Below, piece by piece: positions 29,815 to 39,168 of a stretch of 64,000 bases of DNA. Each line of letters opens with the position of its first letter. Position 1 is the stretch's first letter. The notes beneath the pieces are model-generated. The model made no database searches, was not told the origin of the DNA, and was given only the letters and a program-made list of their open reading frames with translations. This DNA is from Anaerotruncus sp. (GTDB lineage: Bacteria; Bacillota; Clostridia; Oscillospirales; Ruminococcaceae). A program made the translations under genes and the position numbers. The stretch is from positions 1 to 64,000 of the forward strand of contig JAETRV010000009.1 of the NCBI GenBank assembly GCA_021770005.1, given 5' to 3'.

Positions 29815-29910
29815 ATCCTCATGAAATGTCACAAAGCCTGATAGCTCAACGGGTGCGGGACTTGACTGCTTCATGTACTCTCATGTTTCAATATGAACTG
29901 CCATGCAAAA

Positions 29911-29931
29911 ATGTGGCGAAAATGTGGCGGA
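29911..29931. repeat. Left arm-type direct repeat pair
   Basis: atgtggcgaaaatgtggcgga; 20/21 match to 53898-53918. Confidence 0.7.
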
Positions 29932-29973
29932 CGCTCTGCCGCAGGAGGAACCCTGCAACAAAATCTGTAAAAC

Positions 29974-30015
29974 ATAAAGCACCGGGTATCCACATTGGAA
30001 TACCCGGTGCTTTAT
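29974..30015. terminator. Hairpin terminator
   Basis: ataaagcaccgggtat-ccacattgga-atacccggtgctttat. Confidence 0.75.
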
Positions 30016-30022
30016 ATTTAGT

Positions 30023-30928
30023 TCATAGCAATATGCTCTCCAGGTCTTCAAGGGTCAACCCTGTAGCTGCCACAATTTGATCATGGGACATACCCATAGC
30101 CAAAAGGTTTTTGGCTATCGTGAGAATGCCTTGACGCCTACCCCTATCTTCGGCAGTTGCCAAGTCAGATTGGAGGTCGGTCTGGTACATCCTACGGCTG
30201 CGAAACACAGCCCGTTCCCGTTCGTCCTGGCTAATGCTCATTAAACGGCTCCCGGCCATTTGCAACACCTCCTTTGATGCTATGACCTCGTTTACTGTTT
30301 CACGGTATGTTGGTTCGCTGGCGTACTGGAAGAATACCGCCCATTTCTCCAGGTCTGTCATATCATCGACAGACTTCTTCATGATCTCTTGGAGCTTGCT
30401 CAACTCTACATATACAACATGAATAGCGTCTGACAATAATTCATTGTCCTCGTCATGCCGCAGAGAGTAAGAATTGACATACCCTAACCGTTCTGGAAAC
30501 ACCGTGTAGGAGCAGAATGTTACCTGATATGTCCGGGCTAGTTTATCGTATCTCCGTAGTCCCTTGGAAGGCTGGGAAGAATGAAGATCGCATAGATAGT
30601 ATATGCTCTTGCCTTTTAGATTCTGGTACTGACCGTCAGAATCCTCTTGGATACGGCTGGCCTGCATCTCTAAATCGACCTGGGAACCATCATCAATGCG
30701 ACAATTCACATCAAGCCTTTCCGCTTTCTCGTGGGTATCTTCGGGAGGTATTTCGCTGTTGCGGACCTCTACATCAATCACAGGATGTTTGATGACAGAT
30801 GAAATCAGATCTTTCAGAATCGGTTTAGATTCTTCGGGCGATAAAATCAGCTTGAATACCCGGTCATCGGACGGCGGTAGTATATCCGCATCCATTGGCA
30901 GCAGTCCCATAAAGCAACACCCCAACAA
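30023..30928 (-). CDS. Rpn family recombination-promoting nuclease / PD-(D/E)XK nuclease family putative transposase
   Basis: DRVFKLILSPEESKPILKDLISSV, LDVNCRIDDGSQVDLEMQ (D...ExQ) and C-terminal short helix repeat ILTIAKNLLAMGMSHDQIVAATGLTLEDLESI. Confidence 0.85.
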   Translation of the reverse strand: MLGCCFMGLLPMDADILPPSDDRVFKLILSPEESKPILKDLISSVIKHPVIDVEVRNSEIPPEDTHEKAERLDVNCRIDDGSQVDLEMQASRIQEDSDGQYQNLKGKSIYYLCDLHSSQPSKGLRRYDKLARTYQVTFCSYTVFPERLGYVNSYSLRHDEDNELLSDAIHVVYVELSKLQEIMKKSVDDMTDLEKWAVFFQYASEPTYRETVNEVIASKEVLQMAGSRLMSISQDERERAVFRSRRMYQTDLQSDLATAEDRGRRQGILTIAKNLLAMGMSHDQIVAATGLTLEDLESILL

Positions 30929-31065
30929 ACTTTTTTCATTATCAGTATATCACAGATCAAGCCATATTTCCACTACAATTTCCGATAACCCTTTCTCTTC
31001 TCCGTGTAATGTGTCGTATGAGCCATACCCGCAACGATATATTATCAAGATAGATGATACCTAGG

Positions 31066-31099
31066 AACCGCTCTGTGCCTTGAATGGCACGGGGCGGTT
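31066..31099. terminator. Hairpin
   Basis: aaccgctctgtgcc-ttgaat-ggcacggggcggtt. Confidence 0.6.
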
Positions 31100-31253
31100 T
31101 ACTTTATCATGAAAAGAGGTGAAATCCTAAAGGTATGCTGAATTGCGCAAATTATCATCAGGAAGGGAGAGCAAAACACTCAGGACATGAACAAAAGTAT
31201 TTGACGAAATCCGCACTATATGCTACAGTTTGTTTTGAAAGGGCAGTGATGGT

Positions 31254-31907
31254 ATGGATATTACAGAAACCAGTATCGTCCATAATGACATTCTACAGCA
31301 AATCAAACATCTACGATTGATGGATGATGTGTTAATGTTCAAGTGCTTTAAGGATAATCCAGAGTGTACGGAATTGCTCTTGCAGCTAATCATTAAAAAA
31401 TCATCCTTTCGGGTAGACCAGGTAAACGCCATGTGGCATGGGTCTTCTGCTGGGCTTGCTATATTAGCGGCAAACAGTGGTGGATGGCGTTATAAGATCA
31501 GGGTATTTCGGGACGATACAGCGGATAGAAAGCAGAAAAAAGGAACCGAACTCTTTCAATCAGAATTTTCGGCGGCTCAGACAGGTATAGATCAGAACAT
31601 AGCAGGACATTACGCCATATACATGATCGAACATGGCGCTGTGCGTAAACCTATTGACCATTCGGGGATTCTGATTGACGGAATGGGTGAAAACGGCTGG
31701 TGTGGCTTTGGTGTCAATACATTCTATGTAAATTGTGACCGCAAAAACAGAAGCCCGCTCGGCAAACTGGTGTATGACTTTTCCTGTACCGACCCATCCT
31801 ATATGAACTATCCACTATTGGCGGATAGGGTACGCTATTTCAAGGAAAATAGGCAAGGGGTTCGGGATATATGCGAGATGCTGGAGCAGAAAAAACAAAG
31901 AACATAA
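31254..31907 (+). CDS. Rpn/PD-(D/E)XK-transposase-like protein with apparently degenerate active site
   Basis: LMDDVLMFKCFKDNPECTELLLQLII resembles the family N-terminus; LAILAANSGGWRYKIRVFRDD at the position of the usual LDxxAxDxxGxxxNIExQ motif. Confidence 0.55.
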   Translation: MDITETSIVHNDILQQIKHLRLMDDVLMFKCFKDNPECTELLLQLIIKKSSFRVDQVNAMWHGSSAGLAILAANSGGWRYKIRVFRDDTADRKQKKGTELFQSEFSAAQTGIDQNIAGHYAIYMIEHGAVRKPIDHSGILIDGMGENGWCGFGVNTFYVNCDRKNRSPLGKLVYDFSCTDPSYMNYPLLADRVRYFKENRQGVRDICEMLEQKKQRT

Positions 31908-31915
31908 AATTGCGA

Positions 31916-31945
31916 AGCACCCAAGGATGAATGACCTTGGGTGCT
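31916..31945 (+). terminator. Hairpin terminator
   Basis: agcacccaagg-atgaatga-ccttgggtgct. Confidence 0.75.
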
Positions 31946-32077
31946 ATCTTTATGTTGAGTATGAAAAGTCCCATAACAAATTTGTATTTGTATGCTGGCA
32001 GCATACCTTGAGAAGCAACATCCCCTTTATACTGGGTATCAGAAAAATTTACAGGCAGAACGAAATGGAGGAGTTTT

Positions 32078-32260
32078 ATGTTTGAGAAAGAAAAATTTGA
32101 GATTCCGCTTACCAGCCCTATGCTGTACGACAGGCTGCATACACTCTCAGCCGAATACTCGGTGTCCGTTGAGCAGCTTGTCAATCTGGCGGTGCAGCGG
32201 CTGGTGGACGATGTTGACTTTGTAAGAAGTCTCCGAACAGGAACAGCGGGAGGGGCGTAG
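32078..32260 (+). CDS. Small hypothetical protein, possible ribbon-helix-helix-like
   Basis: 60 aa; RBS tggagg upstream; LHTLSAEYSVSVEQLVNLAVQRLVDDVDFVR. Confidence 0.5.
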   Translation: MFEKEKFEIPLTSPMLYDRLHTLSAEYSVSVEQLVNLAVQRLVDDVDFVRSLRTGTAGGA

Positions 32261-32264
32261 TCCG

Positions 32265-32600
32265 CTACGCTCCCTCCCCTCCAAAATATGCGAAAATCGT
32301 CCGCAATACGTTGATCGCCATTTGCTTACGCTCCAATGGCTGTTGGTCTACAATCTGCTTAAACTGCTCCATGATGTTGGTATCGTTGTCGGACACGGAA
32401 TCGGCCAGCAGATAATCCACGGTAACGCCAAGTCTGTTGACCAGCCGCACCAGCGTATCCAATGTCAAACTCCGCTCCCCACGTTCGATAGCCCCCATAT
32501 AGGTGTCCGATATTTCAACGGCCTCCGCAAGCTGGGCCTGTGTGAGATTCAGCCGCAGCCGTTCTTCTCTGATCCGTTCGCCCAACCTCTTATAGTCCAT
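32265..32600 (-). CDS. XRE-family HTH transcriptional regulator
   Basis: LGERIREERLRLNLTQAQLAEAVEISDTYMGAIERGERSLTLDTLVRLVNRLGVTVDYLL. Confidence 0.92.
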   Translation of the reverse strand: MDYKRLGERIREERLRLNLTQAQLAEAVEISDTYMGAIERGERSLTLDTLVRLVNRLGVTVDYLLADSVSDNDTNIMEQFKQIVDQQPLERKQMAINVLRTIFAYFGGEGA

Positions 32601-32773
32601 GTGTTCACCCCCTGCTTATTCTACCCAAGTGAGCGGCTAGCAAGAAACATCTAATAGGGGTATATATATTGACTAATAGGGGTTTTCATGATAACATGAT
32701 GTGGTATCATTCACTTCAAGGCAAAGATTCCGGGCTTTCCCTGGTGATATTTTGCGGAAAGGAAGAACCACAA

Positions 32774-33148
32774 ATGTCCAGAGTTTGTAGGACGGCGAAA
32801 GAGTTCGCCGAGGCTGTAAAAAATAATGAGGAATACATCACAATCGAGGGCGACTTAAAAAACGGCGTTTTGCGTATAAAGGCTACCGGAAAGGTTGCAT
32901 GGGGAGTATGCGTTGCGTCATTAGCGGTGGCTATAGCTGCGGTTGCCGTGGCTCCGGTTGGGGGTGGTGCTCCGGCTGGTGCTGGCCTTGTAATGGCTAC
33001 ACCAGCGGCAGCTACGTTAGGAGCCGCAGTTATTCCAGCCATTGCGATAGGCGTTTGCGCTGGGGGTGTTGGTGTGCTGAATACGTTGAGGGATAAGTAC
33101 AAAATCGTGGAAAAGACCGATACATATATAACCCTCAAGCGCAAATAA
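32774..33148 (+). CDS. Small Gly/Ala-rich membrane protein, hypothetical
   Basis: MSRVCRTAKEFAEAVKNNEEYITIEGDLKNGVLRIKATGKVAWGV then Gly/Ala hydrophobic segments and a short basic tail. Confidence 0.6.
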   Translation: MSRVCRTAKEFAEAVKNNEEYITIEGDLKNGVLRIKATGKVAWGVCVASLAVAIAAVAVAPVGGGAPAGAGLVMATPAAATLGAAVIPAIAIGVCAGGVGVLNTLRDKYKIVEKTDTYITLKRK

Positions 33149-33187
33149 ATCACTTCAACACTGACGAAAAATTGGGAGGTCATAGTT

Positions 33188-33466
33188 ATGGGCGGCGAAA
33201 AAGCGATGGCAGTTCTTGCAATCATCCAACAGTTAATACCGGAGGCTAAGAAAATTTCTAGAATCCACGGGTTTGTTCACAAGCGGGTCGAAGCGGAAAT
33301 TAATGGCATACGAGGATTCCTGGTTTGGGATTTTATTGTTTACAATGAGATCACATTTGACGATGCAGAGGGCAATATCATGTCGTTCTTTACCTCTGCA
33401 TCTGACGATAAAACCGAAGCCGAGTGGAATCGACTTGTGGAGAAATACGGGGTCAATACGGACTGA
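33188..33466 (+). CDS. Hypothetical protein
   Basis: 92 aa, RBS gggagg upstream. Confidence 0.55.
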   Translation: MGGEKAMAVLAIIQQLIPEAKKISRIHGFVHKRVEAEINGIRGFLVWDFIVYNEITFDDAEGNIMSFFTSASDDKTEAEWNRLVEKYGVNTD

Positions 33467-33490
33467 TACGATTGGAAGAGTGGAGTGTCC

Positions 33491-33808
33491 ATGTTCAAAA
33501 AGAGGTTAAAGAAAATTCCTGCTGATCTGGTGTCCTACATCCAGATTGAAACTGAAGCCATCAAGGATGCCAACGACAAAATGATGATCTCCTCCTACTG
33601 CCTTGGCAAACTGGAGTTGGTCAACTGGTATCTCGAACTTCTGGAGACTGGCTCTGAGAAGTACATCGTCCCGCAGAGCAAGGCGCACTTAGAGACAGTT
33701 AGAGATCAACTCTTGGCCTGCCATAAGGCGATTATGGCGGCAAAAATAATGAAACCTGGGGATCGTCCACTGCTGGACATCAAATACCCCAAAGGATACG
33801 AAGGATAG
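33491..33808 (+). CDS. Hypothetical protein
   Basis: ~105 aa ORF in co-directional cluster. Confidence 0.5.
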   Translation: MFKKRLKKIPADLVSYIQIETEAIKDANDKMMISSYCLGKLELVNWYLELLETGSEKYIVPQSKAHLETVRDQLLACHKAIMAAKIMKPGDRPLLDIKYPKGYEG

Positions 33809-35278
33809 GTGATTTTGGTGAAGAAAATAATTGCGTTGCTGACAGCGATTATGTTGCTGCTGTCGGCTTGTTCCAGTGCCACATTGGATGGTGCTGGTAA
33901 AGAACTGGAGGATACCATAGCGAACGCCACGGATGCTGACAATAAATACGTCCAGATGGTCAAGGGAGGATACAGACCCGACAACCCCGATGTAACCTAT
34001 GAGGACGCATTTACCGCCTTCTTTGGTACGCCACGCTGGAAGTATTTTGAGAGCGAAGGTGGGCAGGATGTTGTGGAGTTTACAGGTGATTGCACCTACC
34101 AGGACGTTCCGGTAAAGGCTCGGATTCAATTTGTGGTTGACGAAGAAAACGGAACCTTTGAAGCGTCTTATCTTGCGTTCAACGAAGTCCCACAGGATGC
34201 CCTGACGCTGGCGGCGGTAATTTCAAAAGCATTTGAGACACAAGAAATAAGCGGTCAAGAGAACGGAACAGAGCAATCAACGAATGCTGAAGGACAAATT
34301 TGTATTCACGGTATTCCAGTACAGAATGCAATGAATATGTCCGCAGAAGAAGTGATTAGTACATTTGGTGAACCGGACATTTATGAACTGGATGTTTACT
34401 ATGATGGTGATAGAATCGAATATGAATCGGAACAGATTTGCTTTATAATGTCAGAGGATGGCAGTGTATTTTGTCTGGACGCCCCCGCAGAAAAATTCAC
34501 GCTAAATAGCCAAAGTCTTAACTTGTACTTTGATGATCTCGTCAGCATACTTGGTGATGATTATTATAGTCTTGGAGGCTCAGGATACCAGTGGAGTATC
34601 GGTAATTTTTCATACACCTTCCACGTTTCTACTGATGACTATGCTGCTGACATCATTGAAGTTTCCAAAATTGATACCAATGATCCGATTGATAACGATG
34701 CCTATTTAGGTGAAGAAGGCAATTATGGGACTTACGGCAATCTGGATTCCGCACTGGTCGGCAGATGGCGGTCATTCGACGGTGGTACACTCCAATTTGA
34801 CGATAATGGGATGATAAGTTTTTGCGACTTCAACTGTTGGAGTTTAGTAGGAGAAAACCCTAATCGTGTCTATTGGGAAACCTCAAACGGTAGAGTTAGC
34901 TGTTCTGCATATTTTGATAACAGTGATACATATACAATTGCAAGTCCATCTAGCGAGCCAGGAACAGAGTACATTTCCTTTTCGAGAAATAGGAGGCATA
35001 TGTACCAACGCACTACGGGTGAAAATGGCGATGGAATTATTGGGACGTGGACTAGTGTAGAGAATAGTATTTGGTCATTTCAGTTTAATGTGGATGGTAC
35101 TGGGATGTATAATGGGAGATACCCGATTACTTGGAGTACCTATACAGCGGATGATGGCGCCGATGCAGTGAGGTATAGCTTGATAGATAACACCTACTTT
35201 GACTATACAGTAGAAGGTGATTCGCTCGTAGTCTTTCTTTCTGACAGTAGCCGTGTATATACCAAAGTTGGAAACTAA
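33809..35278 (+). CDS. Hypothetical lipoprotein
   Basis: KKIIALLTAIMLLLSACSS lipobox. Confidence 0.7.
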   Translation: MILVKKIIALLTAIMLLLSACSSATLDGAGKELEDTIANATDADNKYVQMVKGGYRPDNPDVTYEDAFTAFFGTPRWKYFESEGGQDVVEFTGDCTYQDVPVKARIQFVVDEENGTFEASYLAFNEVPQDALTLAAVISKAFETQEISGQENGTEQSTNAEGQICIHGIPVQNAMNMSAEEVISTFGEPDIYELDVYYDGDRIEYESEQICFIMSEDGSVFCLDAPAEKFTLNSQSLNLYFDDLVSILGDDYYSLGGSGYQWSIGNFSYTFHVSTDDYAADIIEVSKIDTNDPIDNDAYLGEEGNYGTYGNLDSALVGRWRSFDGGTLQFDDNGMISFCDFNCWSLVGENPNRVYWETSNGRVSCSAYFDNSDTYTIASPSSEPGTEYISFSRNRRHMYQRTTGENGDGIIGTWTSVENSIWSFQFNVDGTGMYNGRYPITWSTYTADDGADAVRYSLIDNTYFDYTVEGDSLVVFLSDSSRVYTKVGN

Positions 35279-35403
35279 TCAATAATTTGCAACAGGAGGG
35301 CGGCCACAGTCGCTCTCCTGTTGTATCTATCAACGGAGGGATAGCGGTACTACTCTTAATCTACATCCTTATGATTCCGAACACAAGAAGGAGGCACCAC
35401 GAT

Positions 35404-35577
35404 ATGAGTATGAAAGATTTGCTTTACCGGATGAAACCGCCATGCGATAAATGCCCCTATAAGCTGGATCTGGTACATACGTTAGTCAACCCCTGCCCTC
35501 AGTGTAGGGAGAACGGCTACAAAACCTATGAGCGGTTCATAAAGGAGTTGTCGGGCAAATATACGAAAGGTATGTGA
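35404..35577 (+). CDS. Small cysteine-rich protein, hypothetical
   Basis: CDKCPYKLDLVHTLVNPCPQC: two CxxC pairs suggest metal binding; RBS aaggagg. Confidence 0.5.
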   Translation: MSMKDLLYRMKPPCDKCPYKLDLVHTLVNPCPQCRENGYKTYERFIKELSGKYTKGM

Positions 35578-35582
35578 TTGGG

Positions 35583-36071
35583 ATGGATGTTGAAGAACTG
35601 AAAGCTATGATCCCCTCTGAAACTGTGCGGAAGTATGTCATAAAATCAGAGTGGACATTCACAGACAGAGAGAAGGCTGCACTTTTGTATCGTGGAGACC
35701 TGTCACTGAAAGAGCAGTATTCTCGGCTGGGAACCTTGCGGGACACGACTGCTGATAAAAGATTGCAAAAGCAACTTACAGAATATCTGGAACGGGAAAA
35801 ACAGGCTATCCGAGCGTTCAAAGAAAACGCTGCTAATCGTTGCGTCTATGTTCTGAAGGTGCAGGAAAATGGCGGCTTTCATGAAGGTGAATATCTTGCT
35901 TGTGGATATTTCTTCGATTGGAATGTGGCTTTTGAGTACGGAAAGAAGGAAAACGTCCCGTTTCAAATCGAAAAATATTTGGTCAACGCTGTGTTTGAAT
36001 TTGAGGATGGCACTTGCAATCATACTTCGATAGCCAATCTTCATTTCAGCAAAGCAGGAATGGTTTTTTGA
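35583..36071 (+). CDS. Hypothetical protein
   Basis: ~162 aa ORF, first ATG at 35583. Confidence 0.5.
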   Translation: MDVEELKAMIPSETVRKYVIKSEWTFTDREKAALLYRGDLSLKEQYSRLGTLRDTTADKRLQKQLTEYLEREKQAIRAFKENAANRCVYVLKVQENGGFHEGEYLACGYFFDWNVAFEYGKKENVPFQIEKYLVNAVFEFEDGTCNHTSIANLHFSKAGMVF

Positions 36072-36264
36072 AATTCCTATCGTATGCGTTCCTGCTATGG
36101 CGATATATTCTACCTCTGTAATCAAACCGGATTGGGGATGATTCATATTGCCGTACCGCAGAACCCTTGAAGTGGTGCTGATCGTACTCACCGCTTTGCT
36201 TGAGGCTCTGAGCGAGATGGACGACTCACAGGATGCAGCTTAGAAAATCGGAAAGCGGCGTGAG

Positions 36265-36296
36265 CAGAGGGCTTCCCTATACGGGAAGTCCTCTGT
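36265..36296 (+). terminator. Hairpin terminator
   Basis: cagagggcttccctatacgggaagtcctctgtttct. Confidence 0.7.
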
Positions 36297-36354
36297 TTCT
36301 ATGTTCGGCACAGGAAAAACCACAAATCTAAATCTATTTCAGGAGGTAAAAGTT

Positions 36355-37290
36355 ATGCCCGCTAACGTCGAAACCATGTTCTATGTCCGTGAAAAGCCTT
36401 GGCATGGGTTGGGAACCCGTGTCGAAACCGCTCCTTCGTCCATTGATGCCTTGGTTCTCGCTGGCCTGGACTGGACGGTGGATCAGAAGAATGTCTACGC
36501 TGAGGACTGCTCCCTGATCCCTGGCTACAAGGTGAACACCCGCAGCACCGACAACGCCGCCCTGGGTATCGTGTCCGACCGCTACAAGGTGGTGCAGAAC
36601 GAGGACGCCTTCAGCTTCACCGATGATCTGCTGGGCGAGGGCGTCACCTATGAAACCGCTGGCTCCCTCCAAGGGGGCCGCAAGGTCTGGATGCTGGCCC
36701 GTATGCCCCACCGCTATATCATCGCTGGGGACGAGATCGCCCCCTATCTGGTGGTAATGAACTCCCACGATGGCAGCTCCGGTATAAAGGTGGCTATGAC
36801 CCCCATCCGGGTTGTCTGCCAGAACACCTTGAATCTGGCCCTCAACAGAGCAAAGCGTATCTGGACGACCAAGCACACCGAGAACGTCATGCTCCGTGTC
36901 CATGAGGCCGAGGAGACGTTGGGCCTGGCCGAAAAGTACATGGGCGAGTTGGGCCGGGGCATTGATACTCTGTCCAAGATCAGGCTCACCGACAAGAAGG
37001 TGATGGAGTTTATGGCCGAGTTCTTTCCCATCACCGCCGATCTGTCCGATGTCCAGCGCAAGAATAATCTCCGTCTGCTGGATGATATGAAGCGGCGGTA
37101 TTGGGACGCTCCCGATCTCTCCAATGTGGGGAAGAACGGCTACCGTTTCGTCAACGCCGTCAGCGACTTCGCCACCCATGCCAACCCCATCCGCAGGACG
37201 AAAAACTACGATGAAAACCTGTTCCTACGGACTGTCGAGGGCAACCCCATGATTGACAGGGCGTACAAAATGGTATTGGAGGCAGCGTAA
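36355..37290 (+). CDS. DUF932 (phage/plasmid-like) protein
   Basis: MPANVETMFYVREKPWHGLGTRVETAPSSIDALVLAGLDW...VMNSHDGSSGIKVAMTPIRVVCQNTLNLAL; RBS caggagg. Confidence 0.88.
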   Translation: MPANVETMFYVREKPWHGLGTRVETAPSSIDALVLAGLDWTVDQKNVYAEDCSLIPGYKVNTRSTDNAALGIVSDRYKVVQNEDAFSFTDDLLGEGVTYETAGSLQGGRKVWMLARMPHRYIIAGDEIAPYLVVMNSHDGSSGIKVAMTPIRVVCQNTLNLALNRAKRIWTTKHTENVMLRVHEAEETLGLAEKYMGELGRGIDTLSKIRLTDKKVMEFMAEFFPITADLSDVQRKNNLRLLDDMKRRYWDAPDLSNVGKNGYRFVNAVSDFATHANPIRRTKNYDENLFLRTVEGNPMIDRAYKMVLEAA

Positions 37291-37292
37291 TT

Positions 37293-38237
37293 ATGGCAGC
37301 AAAAGTGTTAATTTCTACTGAGAATATGCCTTATGAGGAATGGTTGGAGTACAGGAAGCTGGGTATCGGCGGCTCGGATGCCTCCGTGGTCTGTGGGATT
37401 AACCGCTATAAGTCCCCTGTGGAGCTGTGGCTGGATAAGACGGACCAGCTCCCGCACCAGGAAGCTGGGGAGGCTGCCTATTGGGGGACGCAGTTGGAAC
37501 CTTTCGTTCGGGCCGAGTTCACCAAGCGCACGGGGATTGAGGTCAGCCACAAGACCGAACTGCTCCAGAGCGAGGAACACCCCTTCATGCTGGCGAATCT
37601 GGACGGTATCTGCGAAGTTCCGGACTACGGAACCTGTGTATTTGAGGCCAAGACCGCCTCCGCATACAAGGCTGGCGAGTGGGAGGATACCATCCCGGAC
37701 GAGTATATGTGCCAGATCCAACACTACATGGCCGTGACCGGATACCGGGGAACGTATATCGCTGTCCTCATTGGCGGCAACACCTTCAAATGGAGGTTCG
37801 TGGAGCGTGACGAGGAATTGATTTCTATGCTCATTGAGCTGGAATCGGCCTTCTGGAACCATGTGCAGGATTGCACACCCCCGCCGCTGGATGGCTCCGA
37901 TGCGTCCGCTAAGTTCCTGTCCCAGCGGTTCCCCAGCAGTACGCCTCAGTCTCACATCACCTTGCCCGATACCGCCGCCGCTCTGCTGGCTCAGTATGAC
38001 GATGCCTGTGCGCAGTTGGAGATTGTCACCGAGCAGAAGCAGAGGGCTGAAAATCTTCTGAAGGAGATGATGGGAGAAAACGAGGTGGGGACTCTCATGG
38101 ACAGGATCGTCACCTGGAAGAGTGTGTCCCAGGAGCGATTGGACAGCAAGACCTTGAAGGCCGAGCATCCCGCCCTCTGCAAAAAGTACACCAGCAAGTC
38201 ATCCTACCGCCGCTTCACCATCAAGGCGGCGAGTTAA
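37293..38237 (+). CDS. YqaJ-family viral recombinase/exonuclease
   Basis: RKLGIGGSDASVVCGINRYKSPVELWLDKT, LEPFVRAEFTKRTG, FEAKTAS, QIQHYMAVTG. Confidence 0.92.
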   Translation: MAAKVLISTENMPYEEWLEYRKLGIGGSDASVVCGINRYKSPVELWLDKTDQLPHQEAGEAAYWGTQLEPFVRAEFTKRTGIEVSHKTELLQSEEHPFMLANLDGICEVPDYGTCVFEAKTASAYKAGEWEDTIPDEYMCQIQHYMAVTGYRGTYIAVLIGGNTFKWRFVERDEELISMLIELESAFWNHVQDCTPPPLDGSDASAKFLSQRFPSSTPQSHITLPDTAAALLAQYDDACAQLEIVTEQKQRAENLLKEMMGENEVGTLMDRIVTWKSVSQERLDSKTLKAEHPALCKKYTSKSSYRRFTIKAAS

Positions 38238-38252
38238 TTTAGGAGGTTCATC

Positions 38253-39041
38253 ATGGATAATACGAAGCTGAAAGGCCGTATGAGCGGCAAGGTGCAGGAG
38301 TTGCAGCAGCCTGCCGGAAATCAGAACATCTCTGTTACTTCTGCTCCGGAAACCGCTCTGGCCCCGGTAGATTCCGCTTATCTGGCCCTGAAGAACAATG
38401 CCCTTGACCTGATCCGTGCCAATTTGAAAAGCCAGCCCTTGTCCCTCGACCTGTTCGATGTGGTCAAGTCTCCCTCTGGCGGCTCTACGGTGTTTGAGGT
38501 GCCGGGGCTGGCGGGAAACGAGGCTGCCATGGAGCTGATGGGCATTGTGCTGGACTACACCACGCCGCGGGCCTATTGGGATACGCCTGATCCGGTGGAG
38601 GGTACACCCCCTGTCTGCATGAGCCAAAACAGCATCATTTCCCACGATGGGAAAGCCTGCGCTCTCTGCCCCTACAATGACTTTGGCAGCAAAGACGGGG
38701 ACAGCAATGCGAAAGCCTGTAAGGAATCGGTGCTGCTGTTCCTGCTGCGGCCCAACAACATCATCCCCCTGCTGGTGCGTGTTCCCGTTACCAGCAAGCC
38801 CAGGTTTCTGAAATACTCCACCCGCCTGTTGAGCAGTCTGACGCCGATCTCCAGCGTGGTCACGAAGATCACCTTGGAGAAGGCCACCAGCAAACAGGGC
38901 AAGCCCTACGCCTTGTTCAACTTCCAGGCGGTCAGCACCCTTAGCTCGGAGGAAGCGGCTCAGGCAAAGGTGTTCGGGCAGCAGTTCATGGAGATCGTGA
39001 ACGCCGCCCAGATGGTGCCGGAGCTGGCACAGGCCAGTTAA
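38253..39041 (+). CDS. Hypothetical protein of the recombination module (possible ssDNA-binding/annealing role)
   Basis: Immediately downstream of yqaJ; Cys cluster HDGKACALCPYN...AKACKES. Confidence 0.5.
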   Translation: MDNTKLKGRMSGKVQELQQPAGNQNISVTSAPETALAPVDSAYLALKNNALDLIRANLKSQPLSLDLFDVVKSPSGGSTVFEVPGLAGNEAAMELMGIVLDYTTPRAYWDTPDPVEGTPPVCMSQNSIISHDGKACALCPYNDFGSKDGDSNAKACKESVLLFLLRPNNIIPLLVRVPVTSKPRFLKYSTRLLSSLTPISSVVTKITLEKATSKQGKPYALFNFQAVSTLSSEEAAQAKVFGQQFMEIVNAAQMVPELAQAS

Positions 39042-39168
39042 AATAAGATACGCAATGATGGCCCGGTGTCCCTGCCTTATGTTGGGGATGCCGGGTCATT
39101 TGCTTTTTCGGAAAGGGGAAATAGATTGTATAACACCGTAAAAATGTCGGCGGTAGCTCTTCGCCGCA

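Noticed and set aside
29820-29880. tRNA-like stretch (gcctgatagctcaacgggtgcggg) near the element's left end
   Set aside because: D-arm-like motif only; no anticodon stem, T-arm (gttcgaatc) or acceptor stem could be formed, so the element is not in a tRNA gene.
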